From Gordius sp. MW1 (taxonomy: Eukaryota > Nematomorpha > Gordioida > Gordea > Gordiidae): DNA of 64,000 bases. Position numbers and translations under genes: made by a program. This document shows, in pieces, positions 11,600 to 22,889 of the stretch (the stretch's first letter is position 1; the number at the start of each line of letters is the position of its first letter). The DNA is taken from NCBI GenBank assembly GCA_964036665.1, contig OZ038529.1:20098060-20162059 (forward strand). Reading direction: 5' to 3'. Under the pieces are notes generated by a model. It was not told the origin of the DNA. It was given only the letters and a program-made list of their open reading frames with translations, and ran no database searches.

Positions 11600-12440
11600 C
11601 CTTTAATAAGTGTAGGGGCACAGGGACCCATATAAGTAGAGGCATAGGCTTCTGTAGGGGGGGGGGCACAGGGTAATTATCAATGTTAACCAATTCAAAA
11701 ACAAAAATTAAAATTTCGATTCACAATTTAGTCAATGGTCATTTTTTTCCTTTGGTCAGCAGCAGGACACGTTAAACGTCGATATAAATACAAAAGAGTC
11801 AAAAAAATGAAAAAAAAATTTCGATTCACATTTTGGCCAATGGTCATTTTTTCCATTGGTCAGTACCAAGACACGGTATATAAATACATAGGAGTCAAAA
11901 AAAACGAGAAAAAAAAATTTGATTAACATTTTGGCCAATGGTCATTTTTTTCCATTGGTCAGCAGCCAAGACGGCCAAAAAGCCATATTATCAATGGTAT
12001 TAACAAGATCAATCATAAGAGTCAAAAAAACGAAAAAAAATTTTCGATTCACATTTTGGCCAATGGTCATTTCATTCCATTGGTCAGCAGCCAGCGGACG
12101 ACCAAAAAGCCATATTATCAATGGTATTAACAAGAACAATATATTAATCTAATTTAAAAAAGAAATAAAAATTTTGCCCTCTCCGGGATTCGAACCCACA
12201 TCAGTAGAGGCATAGGCCTTAGTAGGGGCACAGGGACCCATATCAGTAGAGGCATAGGCCCTTGTAGTAAAGGGTATAGATAGGGTAATTATTAATGTAA
12301 ACTTAATATACCCTTCAAAAACAAAATTTTTTTTTTTGATTTATTTGGCAAATGGTCATTTTTTCATTCCAGCGGACGGTCAAAAAGTCATATTATCAAT
12401 GGTATTAACAAGAACAAAATATTAATTTGATTTAACCAGG
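11600..12440 (-). repeat. CCAAT-hairpin minisatellite plus tRNA-like modules, block 2
   Basis: Four units of about 100-120 bp share GGCCAATGGTCATTTTTTCC followed by CATTGGTCAGCAGCC (cores near 11725, 11838, 11933 and 12058), plus a degraded one near 12350. The unit tails alternate between ACACGGTATATAAATACATA and GACGGCCAAAAAGCCATA. A tRNA-like B box on the minus strand lies near 12185-12200. CCAATGG and CCATTGG pair as a short stem within each unit. Confidence 0.7.
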
Positions 12441-12514
12441 TCACAAAGCTGGCGCCAATAACTTGGAGGGTAGACGGACGGACAACGGACGGACGGACAA
12501 CAAAAAACGAGCCC

Positions 12515-12576
12515 ATTTATAAATTATATGGGGGTCAAATATTTTAAAATATTTGACCCCCATATAATTTATAAAT
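12515..12576. repeat. Perfect 62-bp palindrome
   Basis: The sequence is self-complementary with no spacer, centred between 12545 and 12546. Each arm contains ATTATATGGGGGTCAAATAT. The same half-arm occurs once, unduplicated, at 9523-9542 where copy A of the dispersed repeat begins. The palindrome therefore looks like a head-to-head junction of two such ends. Confidence 0.9.
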
Positions 12577-12900
12577 TGTTGCTGGCTTAGACAAGATAGA
12601 CTGCTCATCAACGCACAAAACGTGTACCCTTTTTTCAGCCATTTTAATTATAACATGGTAAAGTATGATTATATAAATATTAGTGATTTTTGTAAATTAA
12701 ATAATTTTAAGAAGGTAAATAAAAACTCGGGCCTTCGGCCCTCGTGGGAAGGGGGAGAAGGGAAGGGAAGGGAAGGGAAGAGGGGAAGGGAAGGGGGGAC
12801 GACTCATCTGTACTTCGTATTAATGTATCATATTTGCTATGCAATTTATGGGCGAGAAAGGTCGGAAGGGGCGATAATGCCTATAGGGGGGTATTAAATG
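12577..12900. repeat. Dispersed repeat, copy B (TCGGGCCTTCGGCCCTCG module)
   Basis: Same order of landmarks as 9515-9900: agactgctcatcaacgcac, the GGGCCTTCGGCCC hairpin at about 12730, a longer GGGAA tract, and the ctatgcaatttatggg block at about 12837. It follows directly from the palindrome. Confidence 0.75.
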
Positions 12901-12963
12901 CCTAATGATTAATTAATTATTTATACAAATTTTCCATTTATAGGCAAAATGTAATATAGGCAA

Positions 12964-12976
12964 GGGTTAGGGTTAG
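12964..12976. repeat. Short telomere-like tract (GGGTTAGGGTTAG)
   Basis: Two TTAGGG-type units in tandem within AT-rich sequence. It is too short to be a telomeric site by itself. It is noted because a longer degenerate CCCTAA tract occurs inside a MITE at 38196-38255. Confidence 0.5.
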
Positions 12977-13129
12977 ATTTAGTGTTTGCATCTAGTTGCG
13001 TATTACATTAGTTTTTATGGCCTTTAGTGATTATGGGTCTAACAAACATTATATTATAAAACATCACAATGTTAAGAATTTGCAGAATTGTTGGGAGAAA
13101 TTTTTTGTTGAATTTGAACAATTTTGATT

Positions 13130-13835
13130 AAAAAAAACAAAAATTTGGCCAATGGTCATTTTTTCTCTATTGGTCAATACCAACAGATACTCTATAAGTC
13201 AATGATAGCCAAAAAAACGGAAAAAAAATTTTTTATGCTCACTTTGGCCAATGGTCATTTTTTTCCATTGGTCAGCAGCCAGCACACTGTAAAAGTGGAT
13301 ATAAATTCATAAGAGTAATAAAAAACGAAAAAAAATTTTCAAATCACATTTTGGCCAATGGTCATTTTTTTCCATTGGTCAGCAGCCAGGACACGGTAAA
13401 AGTGGATATAAATTCATAATAGTCAAAAAAAAACGAAAAATAAGTTTTCGAATCACATTTTGGCCAATGGTCATTTTATTCCATTGGTCAGCAGCCAGCG
13501 GACGGCCAAAAAGCCATAATAGCAATGGTAGGAACAGGAACAATCATAATAGTCAAAAAAAACGAAAAAAATAATTTCGATTCACATTTTAGCCAATGGT
13601 CATTTTTTCCATCGGTCAGGAGCCAGCGGACGGCCAAAAAGTCATAATAGCAATGGTAGTAACAGGAACAATCATAATAGTCGAAAAAAAAACGAAAAAA
13701 TAAACTCGGATTCACATTTTGGCCAATGGTCATTTTTTTCATTGGTCAGCAGCCAGCGGACGGCCAAAAAGTCTTATTATCAATGATAGTAACAAGAACA
13801 ATCATAAGAGTCAAAAAAAACTCCGGGATTCTAAC
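13130..13835 (-). repeat. CCAAT-hairpin minisatellite, block 3 (six units)
   Basis: Six units of about 100-130 bp have CCAATGGTCATTTTTTCC cores near 13148, 13247, 13353, 13464, 13594 and 13720. Two tail types (GACACGGTAAAAGTGGATA and GCGGACGGCCAAAAAGCCAT) run in blocks, and the array ends in a degraded tRNA-like B box at about 13821. Poly-A tracts (gtcaaaaaaaacgaaaaa) separate the units. Confidence 0.75.
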
Positions 13836-13939
13836 CCAAAAACTAGTTAAATTGCATAGCAGTTAAAAGTAAACAACTTTTATTTATGTTTATTATATAA
13901 TAATTTAACGTAGCAATTAAAACCCGACCCCGCCCGAAA

Positions 13940-14062
13940 GCGAGGGAGATAGAGATGAGGGGTGGGGCACCTCTTATGCATTAATTTAAAAAATAACACA
14001 GCGAGGGAGATAGAGATGAGGGGTGGGGCACCTCTATCTCATGCATTAATTTAAAAAATCGA
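13940..14062. repeat. Local tandem duplication of a purine-rich 60-bp motif
   Basis: The module gcgagggagatagagatgag with its tail ttatgcattaatttaaaaaa occurs at 13940 and again at 14000. A third copy is at 10879. The two adjacent copies differ by one short indel (cctctatctc against cctct). Confidence 0.75.
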
Positions 14063-15396
14063 TAACCTAATATACCCAATGCAAATAGATAGGAAGGGTA
14101 GACAACGGACGGACAACCAAAAAACGAGCCCATAAATTGGCAATTTAAAATATTGAATTGGGTAGATATCAAAAACAGCATTCTAAAATAAATATCATGT
14201 TTGTTTAATTAATATAGCGCCAACTATATTATGTATGTATAATATTAATTTATTGACGATCGTTTAATTTAAAATTAGTGAGGAAGGTAAATTGACTATT
14301 ATTGACCAAAACATTTTTATTCAATTTATCTCTAATATTAATTCTTAATTTTTGATTTATATTAAGGGAATGATTATGAAAAAGGATTTTAATTTTAAAT
14401 GTGCAAAATCTTGATTAATAAGGTGATTGTTTAATGTATTAAAAATATTAGAACCGATTAGATGGGAAAATATTTTATTTAATATTATTAATATATGTTT
14501 TTTTATTTTATAAATATCTATTTTTAAAGTTATTAAAGTTACTGACACTATACTTTGTAGGTGTTATGATGTTACACCTGACACAAGGAAATACCCTAAA
14601 GATATTTTCCAAGAACCATGATTACCGTTGCCTTAAAAAAAGAGCCACAGAGGCATATGGAATCAAATTTGAATTGGTCATATGATGGCCTAATTCAATA
14701 TAACTATTAAAAAATAAAGTTTAAATTCTATACCTAATTAACCATGATACTGATTAGTGATTACCATCCCAATAGATATTTTTTGGTATAGCCATTTCAT
14801 CCTTAGAAATAGATATCTATAGGCTTACATCTGATTTATTCTGCATTTCTTTTATCTGTCATGAGAGCATCTCAAAAAACCTATGACTTAAAATATAAAA
14901 TGAATTTATACTATATATATATATATTAATAAAATTTATCTGATTCATCTTTTTCTGAAGGAGCCAATTGTTTCCTTTCCTTTTTTTAATAGGTGAATTA
15001 GTAATGTCCTTTATAGGAATAGCCTTAGAATAATAAGCATTATGATTATAAGCCTATTTTTTCTATTTTTTTTATAGTAAATTTGTTAGTTACAAATTAT
15101 TAAAATAAGAGTAAATAGTATAATATTTAGTATTGTAAATAATAAGTGCTGGAAAATCAAAAATTGTTGGAATGGCATCTTCTCTCAATTGATAATAGTT
15201 TGTTAAAGTTGGATAGAACATTTATAAGGTAAAATGAAAAGAGCATACTCTAGAATATTTTGTTAATCCAAACTCTTATGGAAAGAATATTGTTTATACC
15301 GACTTCTTCTGCTGGAACAAAATGGCGCAGCGCAAAATGTCATAGTTGAAATACACCAGTTGTAGTCTTTAAAATGGCGGAAAATTTATAGTATTA
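14063..15396. other. AT-rich interval without recognised features
   Basis: No recognisable gene, terminal repeat pair or exon pattern was found. A short (AT)n run lies near 14913-14925. Confidence 0.4.
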
Positions 15397-15516
15397 CCTA
15401 TTCATATATCTTAACCTTATTATTCGAATATATAAATTCGATCATTCACACCCCTCACTATTCATATATCTTAACCTTATTATTTGAATATATAAATTCG
15501 ATCATTCACACCACTC
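15397..15516. repeat. Two-unit tandem repeat, 60-bp period
   Basis: Units 15397-15456 and 15457-15516 are head to tail and nearly identical. Each contains cttaaccttattat and aattcgatcattcacac. Very few differences imply a recent duplication. Confidence 0.9.
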
Positions 15517-16320
15517 ATTATAATTTGAATACACACAAGACATTGAATATTTAAATACCTTACAATTCCCCGATACTAATCAAATTAATAATCTCGCTAC
15601 ATGTGTTTATAAACACTATGTTTTAACAAAAAGAATTCATTAGAATCACTTCTTTCTTTGGGATATAATAAAGTAGACTAAATTCTCTACAAATTTGACA
15701 CACGATTTATCATATAAAACATATGGCAGGCATGAGCAGTCTATCTAGTCTATGATTGCTGCAAACTGTGTTGATATTTTATGATATGGATAACCACCAA
15801 AATACAAAACCGATGCCTTATCCTGAGATAGTAGCTAGAAAAAACGAGCATATAAACTAAAAGATTTACTTCACACTGCATTTGATTTTTCGCAGTGCAT
15901 CCAACGTTTACCTTATGAATAGAAACTTGATATCAATCCATGTTTTTTAAATTTAAAGCTTAATCTTAAAATTAAGGTAAGAGTTGACTTTTTAAATAGA
16001 AGCCATTATAGGCTGAGATCCAAAATTTTGGGTAAAAGATCCATCATTTAAATAACTTAAATTAGGGTGTTAATTATATGGACATTTGGTGTTGCATCTA
16101 AGGTATAAAATTAATAATTAAAAAAGCCATAATGTGTTAAACTCCGATATCGGTCAAAGATAACACCACTTACTTATAAAATAGGGAGTTTTGATTTAAA
16201 ACATTTAGTTTTAAAATACCTAAATTACCTGAACCCAATTGTCGTTGTTTTTTATTGAAAATGGAAAGGATGCGATTTTTAATAATTACGTGGGCTATGA
16301 TCAAGCGATTTTTGACAAAA

Positions 16321-16692
16321 TTAATACTTTTCACTTTGATCGTTTTTTAATGAAAATACCGACACCGGTTGCGGGTTCATTTCCAAGGCATAAAAATGGT
16401 ATTCATTGCCGAGAACATTTTTACAATGGGAATTTTTGGTCTGTTGAACGCAAAAAATTTGAAAGTTGTGGAGGGCAGCGAAGGTTGTAGTCTGTAAAAT
16501 CCCAGTGTCGTTCAGCGATTGAACAATGTGGGAGACAATGTTTAGCCGAATAAGTGAGGCAATATAGTAAGACTCGTTTTTAGTGTTATGGTATTTTCCG
16601 ATTACATTAAATAACCCACACATTGAGAAGAAAAAACCGAGTAAGAGGGAAGTGACAAGATTAATATTATGTCTTTTATTTAATGACCGCAC
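16321..16692 (-). CDS. Hypothetical ORF, 123 codons (doubtful)
   Basis: The longest open frame in a 1.8-kb gene-poor stretch (15517-17329). It shows one hydrophobic segment (residues about 12-32, LVTSLLLGFFFSMCGLF), two NxS/T sites and several cysteines, which could suit a small membrane or secreted protein. Its base composition is slightly less AT-rich than its flanks. No family is recognised, no splice pattern was built around it, and an overlapping plus-strand ORF exists at 16239-16490. It may be chance. Confidence 0.2.
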   Translation of the reverse strand: MRSLNKRHNINLVTSLLLGFFFSMCGLFNVIGKYHNTKNESYYIASLIRLNIVSHIVQSLNDTGILQTTTFAALHNFQIFCVQQTKNSHCKNVLGNEYHFYALEMNPQPVSVFSLKNDQSEKY

Positions 16693-17329
16693 AGTATTAT
16701 TATAAAGGATGTAATGCGAAATATTTTAAATAGCAGCAGACTCAACATTCAAAGTACGTGGGTTCTGGGGGATCGTTTCGTTTACTATTTTTGTTATGTG
16801 ATGCATTTACTTTTATGTGTGTTATGTATTTATAGTTTTGTCAAATTTCCGGTTTTTAACAAATAAACTTTTATATTATATAAAAAATAAGGCCCAATAG
16901 CGGTCAAATGTTTTCTCGGTTTTGTAGATTCAATGGTATGATCTATTATAAGCTGCTAAAACCTGGCGAAACCCTAAATACTGAACACTACCGACAAGAA
17001 AACAAATAGTCCATTTGAATCAAACGCTGTTTAAAACACGATTAGAATATAACAAAAAAAGATATTTTGTTTTTCGAAAATGGACCAAAATGATTGAGGC
17101 TTTTAATCGGGAAATATTTTGCTTGCGGCTTACTCATCACCTAGCTGCGTCCGAATACTACGTATTATCTATGAGATAAGCACTTACTGAGCAGCGCTTC
17201 GCTTCTCTCACAATAAATTAATGAGAATGGCTTGATGATTGGTTTGCTCCAAGAAATCAACAACTTTTTGGTATATATCCACCAATTATTTTACTAGCGG
17301 GAAACATATATACCAAGCGCCGGACAATA

Positions 17330-18640
17330 TTTTAATTCAATAGTTTCCACCATTATCGTCCATAGGCGAAATCAAGTCCGCAGAAAGATCTCTCAAACAT
17401 TATAAAGCCCAGACGGAGAGAATTACCGCCGAGGCCCTTTTGGCTGACATTAATCTTTCAGCCAAACTTCTACACTCTCTCTTCTCCAATATCTGGACCC
17501 AGGAGGCCACTCCTTGAACATGGTCCACAGGCCTGCTTAGCAAAATCTAAAAAAGAAGGAGATCCTTCTATCACTGATAATTATAGAGGGATCGCTTTAA
17601 TAACTAATACATCTAAAATCTTCTTAAAAGTCATATATAGACGGATTTACCCATATAGCGACAATAAACAAAGACCAATCAGGCAGGTTTTCGCAAGTCC
17701 AAAACAACAACTGAATACATATTAACCCTCAGGAACTTAATCGACATTTCTTCTAATGCAAAAACCTCTAATCCTGACTTTCGTTCACATTCATAAAGCC
17801 TTCGACTCACTTTCTCACCTTTCCATATGGGAATCCTTATGCCTCATTGTATTCCCAAAAAAATCATTAGACTTATCTTCTACCTCTATAAAGACATGCA
17901 AGTGGTCGTCAAACATCTGCATCACCGCTCCAACCCTATCTTAGTCAACTCTGGAGTTAGAAAGGGGTGCCCACTCTCCCCTCTTCTATTCATCACTAAC
18001 ATGGACCTTATAATAAAGATATCAACACTTCCATTTGACGGCATCAACTTAGACGACCATAAAATATCATCCCTTTTATTCGCAGACGATCTATGCATTC
18101 CGACTCGATATCTAGAACTCAAAACGTCATAGACAGATTCACCACGGAGACCCAAAAAGCAGGTCTGTTGATCAACCCAAAAATCAACTCTCAATCAATG
18201 TACCTGTTCAATTAAAACCCGTTCTCATTGATAATACTCAAGTCCCCATCTCAGATTCTGTAATATATCTAGGAGTCACTCTCTCCCCCGACACATACTT
18301 CCATCTAGACATCTTTAATAAAATAAATAAAGCCTTAAAAAATTCTACTCATGCTACTCTATATGGAAGTCCCATGAACTGGCCCTACCAACCCGCCTTC
18401 GTCTATTTAAAACCACTATTTTACCTATTCTACTCTATGGCTGCGAAACATGGTCACTCAAAGGCCTAACTCTCAAAACTGCTCAAACAAAACTCAACAA
18501 AATGCTAAAGATAGTCTGTAATATTTTATAACCAGAGGAAATCGGCAACGCTAACCTCTGGTCCCTTTGTGAAATCCCTCCCATCATAAACATAATTATT
18601 TCTCGGAAATTAAACTTTCTGGCACATCAGTCTAGACGGA
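17330..18640 (+). pseudogene. Non-LTR retrotransposon (LINE) reverse transcriptase fragment
   Basis: Translating across several frames gives, in order, DNYRGIALITNTSKIF (about 17577), a fingers motif around 17690 with a disrupted F-x-K-S start, KAFDSLSHLSIW (about 17795), SGVRKGCPLSPLLF (about 17951) and SSLLFADDLCIP (about 18068, containing the catalytic A-D-D), then YLGVTLSPDTYFHLDIFNKI (about 18268). This is the palm-to-thumb order of LINE reverse transcriptases. Frameshifts and stops (e.g. about 17794 and 18130) make it dead. The clade is not assignable by eye; it differs from the RTE-like copy at 6880-8530. Confidence 0.8.
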
Positions 18641-18785
18641 GTGGTATTAACATATCGCTGCCTGAGAAATGGAGTGCTCTATCTGCACAAAACTGCGAAC
18701 TGAGATAAATGAGTTAAAGTTTGAAATGCTATAAAATCTCAACTAATAATTCATATGCTTGAAATTAAGTTTGATAGTGTAGACC

Positions 18786-19246
18786 AGGAGTAGGCAACGC
18801 GGCGCCCGCGGGCGCCATGGCGCCCCCGATCGATTTTTAATGCGCCCTCGATGGACTAATGTAAATGTATGATATGAGCGTATCTAATAATACGCACGTA
18901 TTTTTTGTTATTGTGTGATCGTATTTCGAATAGACCACGCGTAGACCGTGCATTTAAAACTACCAAGTAATCCGAAATAATTCTTTTTTTTTCAAAACCC
19001 TTCATGGATAAATGTAAAAGAAAAAGAACATATTATTTTAACGATGAATGGGAACATCTATATTGTTTCGTTGATTACAAAGGGAAGTGTATTTGTTTGT
19101 TGTGTAATAAGAGTGTTGTGATTCCCAAGAAAAATAATATTGAACGACATTTTAAGACCGTTCATACAAATTTTGATAGTGACTATCCAATGAACTCTGA
19201 AATTAGAAGAAAAAAAAATTATTTCTTTAAAATCTTTAAGAACTAA
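18786..19246 (+). pseudogene. hAT transposase N-terminus with BED zinc finger (truncated)
   Basis: The start CAGGAGTAGGCAACGCGGCG at 18786 resembles hAT (Charlie-type) 5' termini and is followed by a GC-rich GGCGCCCGCGGGCGCC palindrome. The ORF at 19004-19246 (80 aa) opens MDKCKRKRTYYFNDEW and carries C-x2-C (CICLLC, residues 30-33) and H-x4-H (HFKTVH), a BED finger of the GTF2IRD2/ZBED5-like hAT group. In intact members it binds the transposon ends. The frame stops after KIFKN, and the RNase H-like catalytic domain (D-D-E) and dimerisation region are missing, so it cannot transpose. Confidence 0.75.
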
Positions 19247-19354
19247 CCATGAAAGCTTTTTTACTAAACCTACAACCATAAACTATTAGCATCTGTAATA
19301 TTTTAGCCAAAAATTTGGGTTTATGTTTTTTTTCAGTTAGAAATTTTTTTTAAT

Positions 19355-19413
19355 TTCAGATAGAGCAAAGTTCTAAATTTTTTGCGATTTAGCTACTTTG
19401 CTCTATCTGCATT
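19355..19413. repeat. Hairpin with GCTCTATCTGCA-type arms
   Basis: CAGATAGAGCAAAG and CTTTGCTCTATCTG face each other about 30 bp apart. The arms share the core of the 36-bp terminal repeats at 18671 and 21166, so four copies of this motif are spread over 2.5 kb. Confidence 0.75.
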
Positions 19414-20049
19414 TTTAATGGCAAGTTTTCGATTTTGAAGACATTAAAAATCAAATCATGACTTACAACTTTAAAATAATAAATAAAATATGAGATTATA
19501 GAACTAGTTATTTATTATTATGACTATATTACTCCAACAACTCAAAATTTTTACTATTATAAACAATTTTAAGGTAAATTGGGGCTATGTAAGCTGCAAA
19601 ATTTAAAGATAGAACTTATGAGGTGATCAATGTTATAATTAAATTTCTGATAAAATCATGATTAATATCCTTTATTAAGCTCTAAAACCTAACCAGGTTA
19701 ATTTTCTTATATATATTATAAATGCTACCCCTTTTAAAGGCATTATTATACAAAACTAAATTCATGTTAGTTAGACAATTTATTTATTATTATATAAATG
19801 ATATACAGATACAGAATAATTGAAAGCTCTGATTCTGACATTAATTCAAAATAATGTTGGAATGTTTATGTTTTCCGGAAAACTAATTGCCTTCTTTTAC
19901 TCGGCAGACTTACTATAAATTTGCTATAATACAAGCCTTTTTTGTATCAGGCATCTCCCAGAAGCTTTTATGAATTTCCATCTGTTCTTGATCATTTATT
20001 TTTGCATTTTTACAATCCTTAATATTTCCTTTTTTCATAAAATACCCTA

Positions 20050-20330
20050 TGATACTGTTGTAGTCTTACTACACGACTCCACTCTCATCCATCTACGCAG
20101 CAAGACCAGCTGCGCTCCCCTCATCTTATTTTATTTATTAGTGTCTAATGTATACGCATCTTGTGGTATGCGCGTAGTCTCTCTCCCCCCATTGCTCTTT
20201 ACGTGATATACTATAACCATCATTATTTATCTCGGATTTATTTATAGACGCTTAGTAATACAAACGCGTTTCTTTTCTTTATGGGATTCTTTTGTTCATA
20301 TTAATCATATGATGTCAATCCGCGCTTGAT
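20050..20330 (-). repeat. Diverged relic of the 52.4-kb LTR family
   Basis: On the minus strand the order of motifs matches the LTR at 52384-52916: aagagcaatggggggagag, gactacgcgcataccac, gatgagggg and gcagctggtcttgctgcg. The similarity is patchy and ends are not definable, so this is probably an old solo LTR. Confidence 0.5.
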
Positions 20331-21225
20331 ACACATCTTTCTCTTTGTTCTTATAATAATTAAGATTCTTTCAAGTATTATCTTATTCGCCGATTTGGGC
20401 ATCGTATATGTAAATAAAGGATAAATGAATACTAAACGGAGATTTAAGGTAAGATTGAAAACCCCATTTAATAATAATGAATAATCATAAAATTTAATAA
20501 TTAAACCTTAATTCCATTTTAACTTTGCTTATTACGTAATAATACTTGTATCATGAAATAAAGATATGAATAAATAAGTTATAAGGTAAGTAAAAATATC
20601 AATAAATTTAATCCTAATAACGTAAACATTAATCATGATAATTGTTAAAAGTAATATTTTATCTTTTCTAACTTTTAATAGTTAACTTTTAACAGATATT
20701 AACATTATCTTTTCCGTTTTCACTTAAAAATTTTCTTTTCCTAGCCATAGTTTCATTCATTAGTTTTGTCTTGTAACCATCATTATCAGTTTCTTGATTT
20801 AGGCCCTTAAAACTATTGTAAATGTTCTGGTTATAATTTTTAAGCTATTTACTTATCTTCATTCAAAATAGTTATTATTTTATCAATGTTTGACATACAA
20901 AAATGTGAAAAGAAATTGTAGAGATATTATTCAAATTAAAATCTAAACAGACGATTTATTCACGTGATTAAATGAGCGCTTGCGATTGGATAATTGCAGA
21001 TACTGCAAACCAATTCTAAAAAATATTGATATTCGCGATTTTAGCGAAATAAGAGCCTTAATAGCGAAGCCAAAAAAAAAATTTCCACATTTTTTAAAAA
21101 GTTTATGATGATAGAATAGATAAAAATTTACCGAATAGCACTTTTACTTTAAAATTTTCAAAAATTGCAGATAGAGCACTCCAATTCTCAGGTAGCAATA
21201 TGTCTAAGATTTATTTTATGGAGAC

Positions 21226-22328
21226 CAGAGATCAGAGCAACTATATTAAATTTTAATTTTTGGGCGGGCACGCTTTGATAAAATTCGGGCATAATTAAAT
21301 TATTGAAGGGTGTGACTTTTTATATAAAATGGATTATTCTTGAAAATTTCTAGATTGAATTGACTTAAGATTACAGCTTCACCTTTAACCACACTTATAG
21401 TAATAGGAAGAGCTGCACATTTTTTATCCCTCCCGTGGGTTCAACACAATTTTATTAGAAATGGTATTTAAAATTGTATTTTTAGTGTGCTTTATTAATG
21501 AAATTAAAAAAACTATATTTAGTGTAAATTAAAAAATTTGTTATTTTTACTATTTAATCGAGAAAGCTTAGCTTAGCAGTAAGCACCTTCTTCTTTTTAT
21601 TTAACCCTCGAGAGTATCCTGAAAATCCAGGACGCGAGAGCATTCGTGGGGTATATTTGGCCCCATTTCTTAACTTTTTAAAACTAAACATTTATTCGTG
21701 TTCGTGGGGTACATATGATACTTTTACGTCCGTTTTTTATTGCTAACTAACGCAATGCATGTGCATGTGTGTGCAGTCTAGGCAAATATTAGAGATTATA
21801 AAATATTAATGATATATGAGAAAAGTGTTTATTATTATATTATAGTTTCATATTTAATTCAAATCCATTCAACTTCAAGTAATTCATAACACATTATTAT
21901 TGAAAGATTAAATTATCTAATAAGTTTTTTTTATTCTCGAATCTATTTAAAATGAGGGAATCACAATAGTTTAAGCTAAAGCTAATTTAAAAATCTAATT
22001 TAATCAACTAATTTAAAGATAAAATTTCTTGGGTGCCCCGGTACAATATAAGTTAGTGAAATGTGAGTGAATGTTATGAAATATGATTTTATTGCTTAAC
22101 AAAATTTACCCTTAAATATCTCCAAAATTAGGCTAGTTTTTATCGGGTAATTTTTAAGATAGAAATAAAAAATTCCGGCTTAACGGACACGTGTAATATT
22201 TCGGACGGGCATTTCGGGCAGCTCTTGCGCTTCGGGCCGGGCGGACACTTAGTAGGGTTCGGGCGGGCCGGGCGGGCAGTTTAATCTTGAATCAAACCGG
22301 GCCGGGTTCGAAACAAATCTGACCTCTG
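21226..22328. mobile_element. hAT-type element with exact 8-bp TSD, 1.1 kb
   Basis: Ends CAGAGATCAGA (left) and CAGAGGTCAGA (right, inverted), with the identical 8-bp flank ATGGAGAC at 21218-21225 and 22329-22336. Near both ends are GGGCGGGC/GCCCGGCCC-type subterminal repeats, similar in style to the element at 4584-5875. No transposase ORF, so it is non-autonomous. A piggyBac-type terminus lies within it at 21601. Confidence 0.85.
21601..21760. repeat. Truncated piggyBac-type MITE (left end only)
   Basis: TTAACCCTCGAGAGTAT followed by ggacgcgagagcattcgtgg matches the left end of the MITE at 1175-1783. A matching right end with TTAA was not found before the hAT element ends, so this copy is truncated or decayed. 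Confidence 0.6.
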
Positions 22329-22889
22329 ATGGAGACCCCCTCAACTTCGAAACCCTAAATGCAGAGGATCCTGGATTTACCAAACCTTTCAGGAACTCCG
22401 GTACCTCAATCACGATTTGAACTCAATAATCCATATAATGCAAGACAGGACGGAGTGGAATGCCTTTTCATCCTCCCACTTTCCCAAGTTGTACCCTCCG
22501 GTGACGAGATAACTACTACTTCCTTCGTACCTAGCGCCACATCCCGATCACTACGTCAAAGGGAATATCGTATTTATTTTAATATATTTAACATTTTTTT
22601 AATTTTTTTTCTACTAACGTACTAAACCCTTATATTTATAATACATATACCAACACATTAACCCGCTTCTGTTTAAATAAGGACAGTTCATAATAGGTAC
22701 AACCAATCAAATTCATAGACAATTTCGCAATTTAAATTTATATGATATGTCATATTAATTGCTATGCAATTTATGGGCTCACTTTCCATTTTCCGATGTC
22801 TTGTCTTGTCACGCACCGAATGTCTTGTCACGCTTTTCGTCGTGTTTATGTTTACCGCTGAGACTGCTTGGAATTCGAATAAGCCATCC

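Larger units (their letters stand above)
18651..21202. mobile_element. Element bounded by 36-bp terminal inverted repeats
   Basis: The left end (18651-18686) contains CCTGAGAAATGGAGTGCTCT then ATCTGCA. The right end (21166-21202) is its inverted copy with three mismatches. The core GCTCTATCTGCA also appears twice as a small inverted pair inside (19355-19413), like subterminal binding sites. No transposase matching these ends is visible, and no target duplication could be fixed. The interval also encloses a hAT BED-finger fragment and an LTR relic, so it may be a composite. Confidence 0.55.

Noticed and set aside
11700-13740. CRISPR-like regular repeats
   Set aside because: Unit tails are themselves repeats, spacing varies from about 100 to 130 bp, and the genome is eukaryotic. 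It is a minisatellite.
22359-22625. 88-codon plus-strand ORF after the hAT element
   Set aside because: No motif, no splice context and a low-complexity hydrophobic tail. Probably chance.
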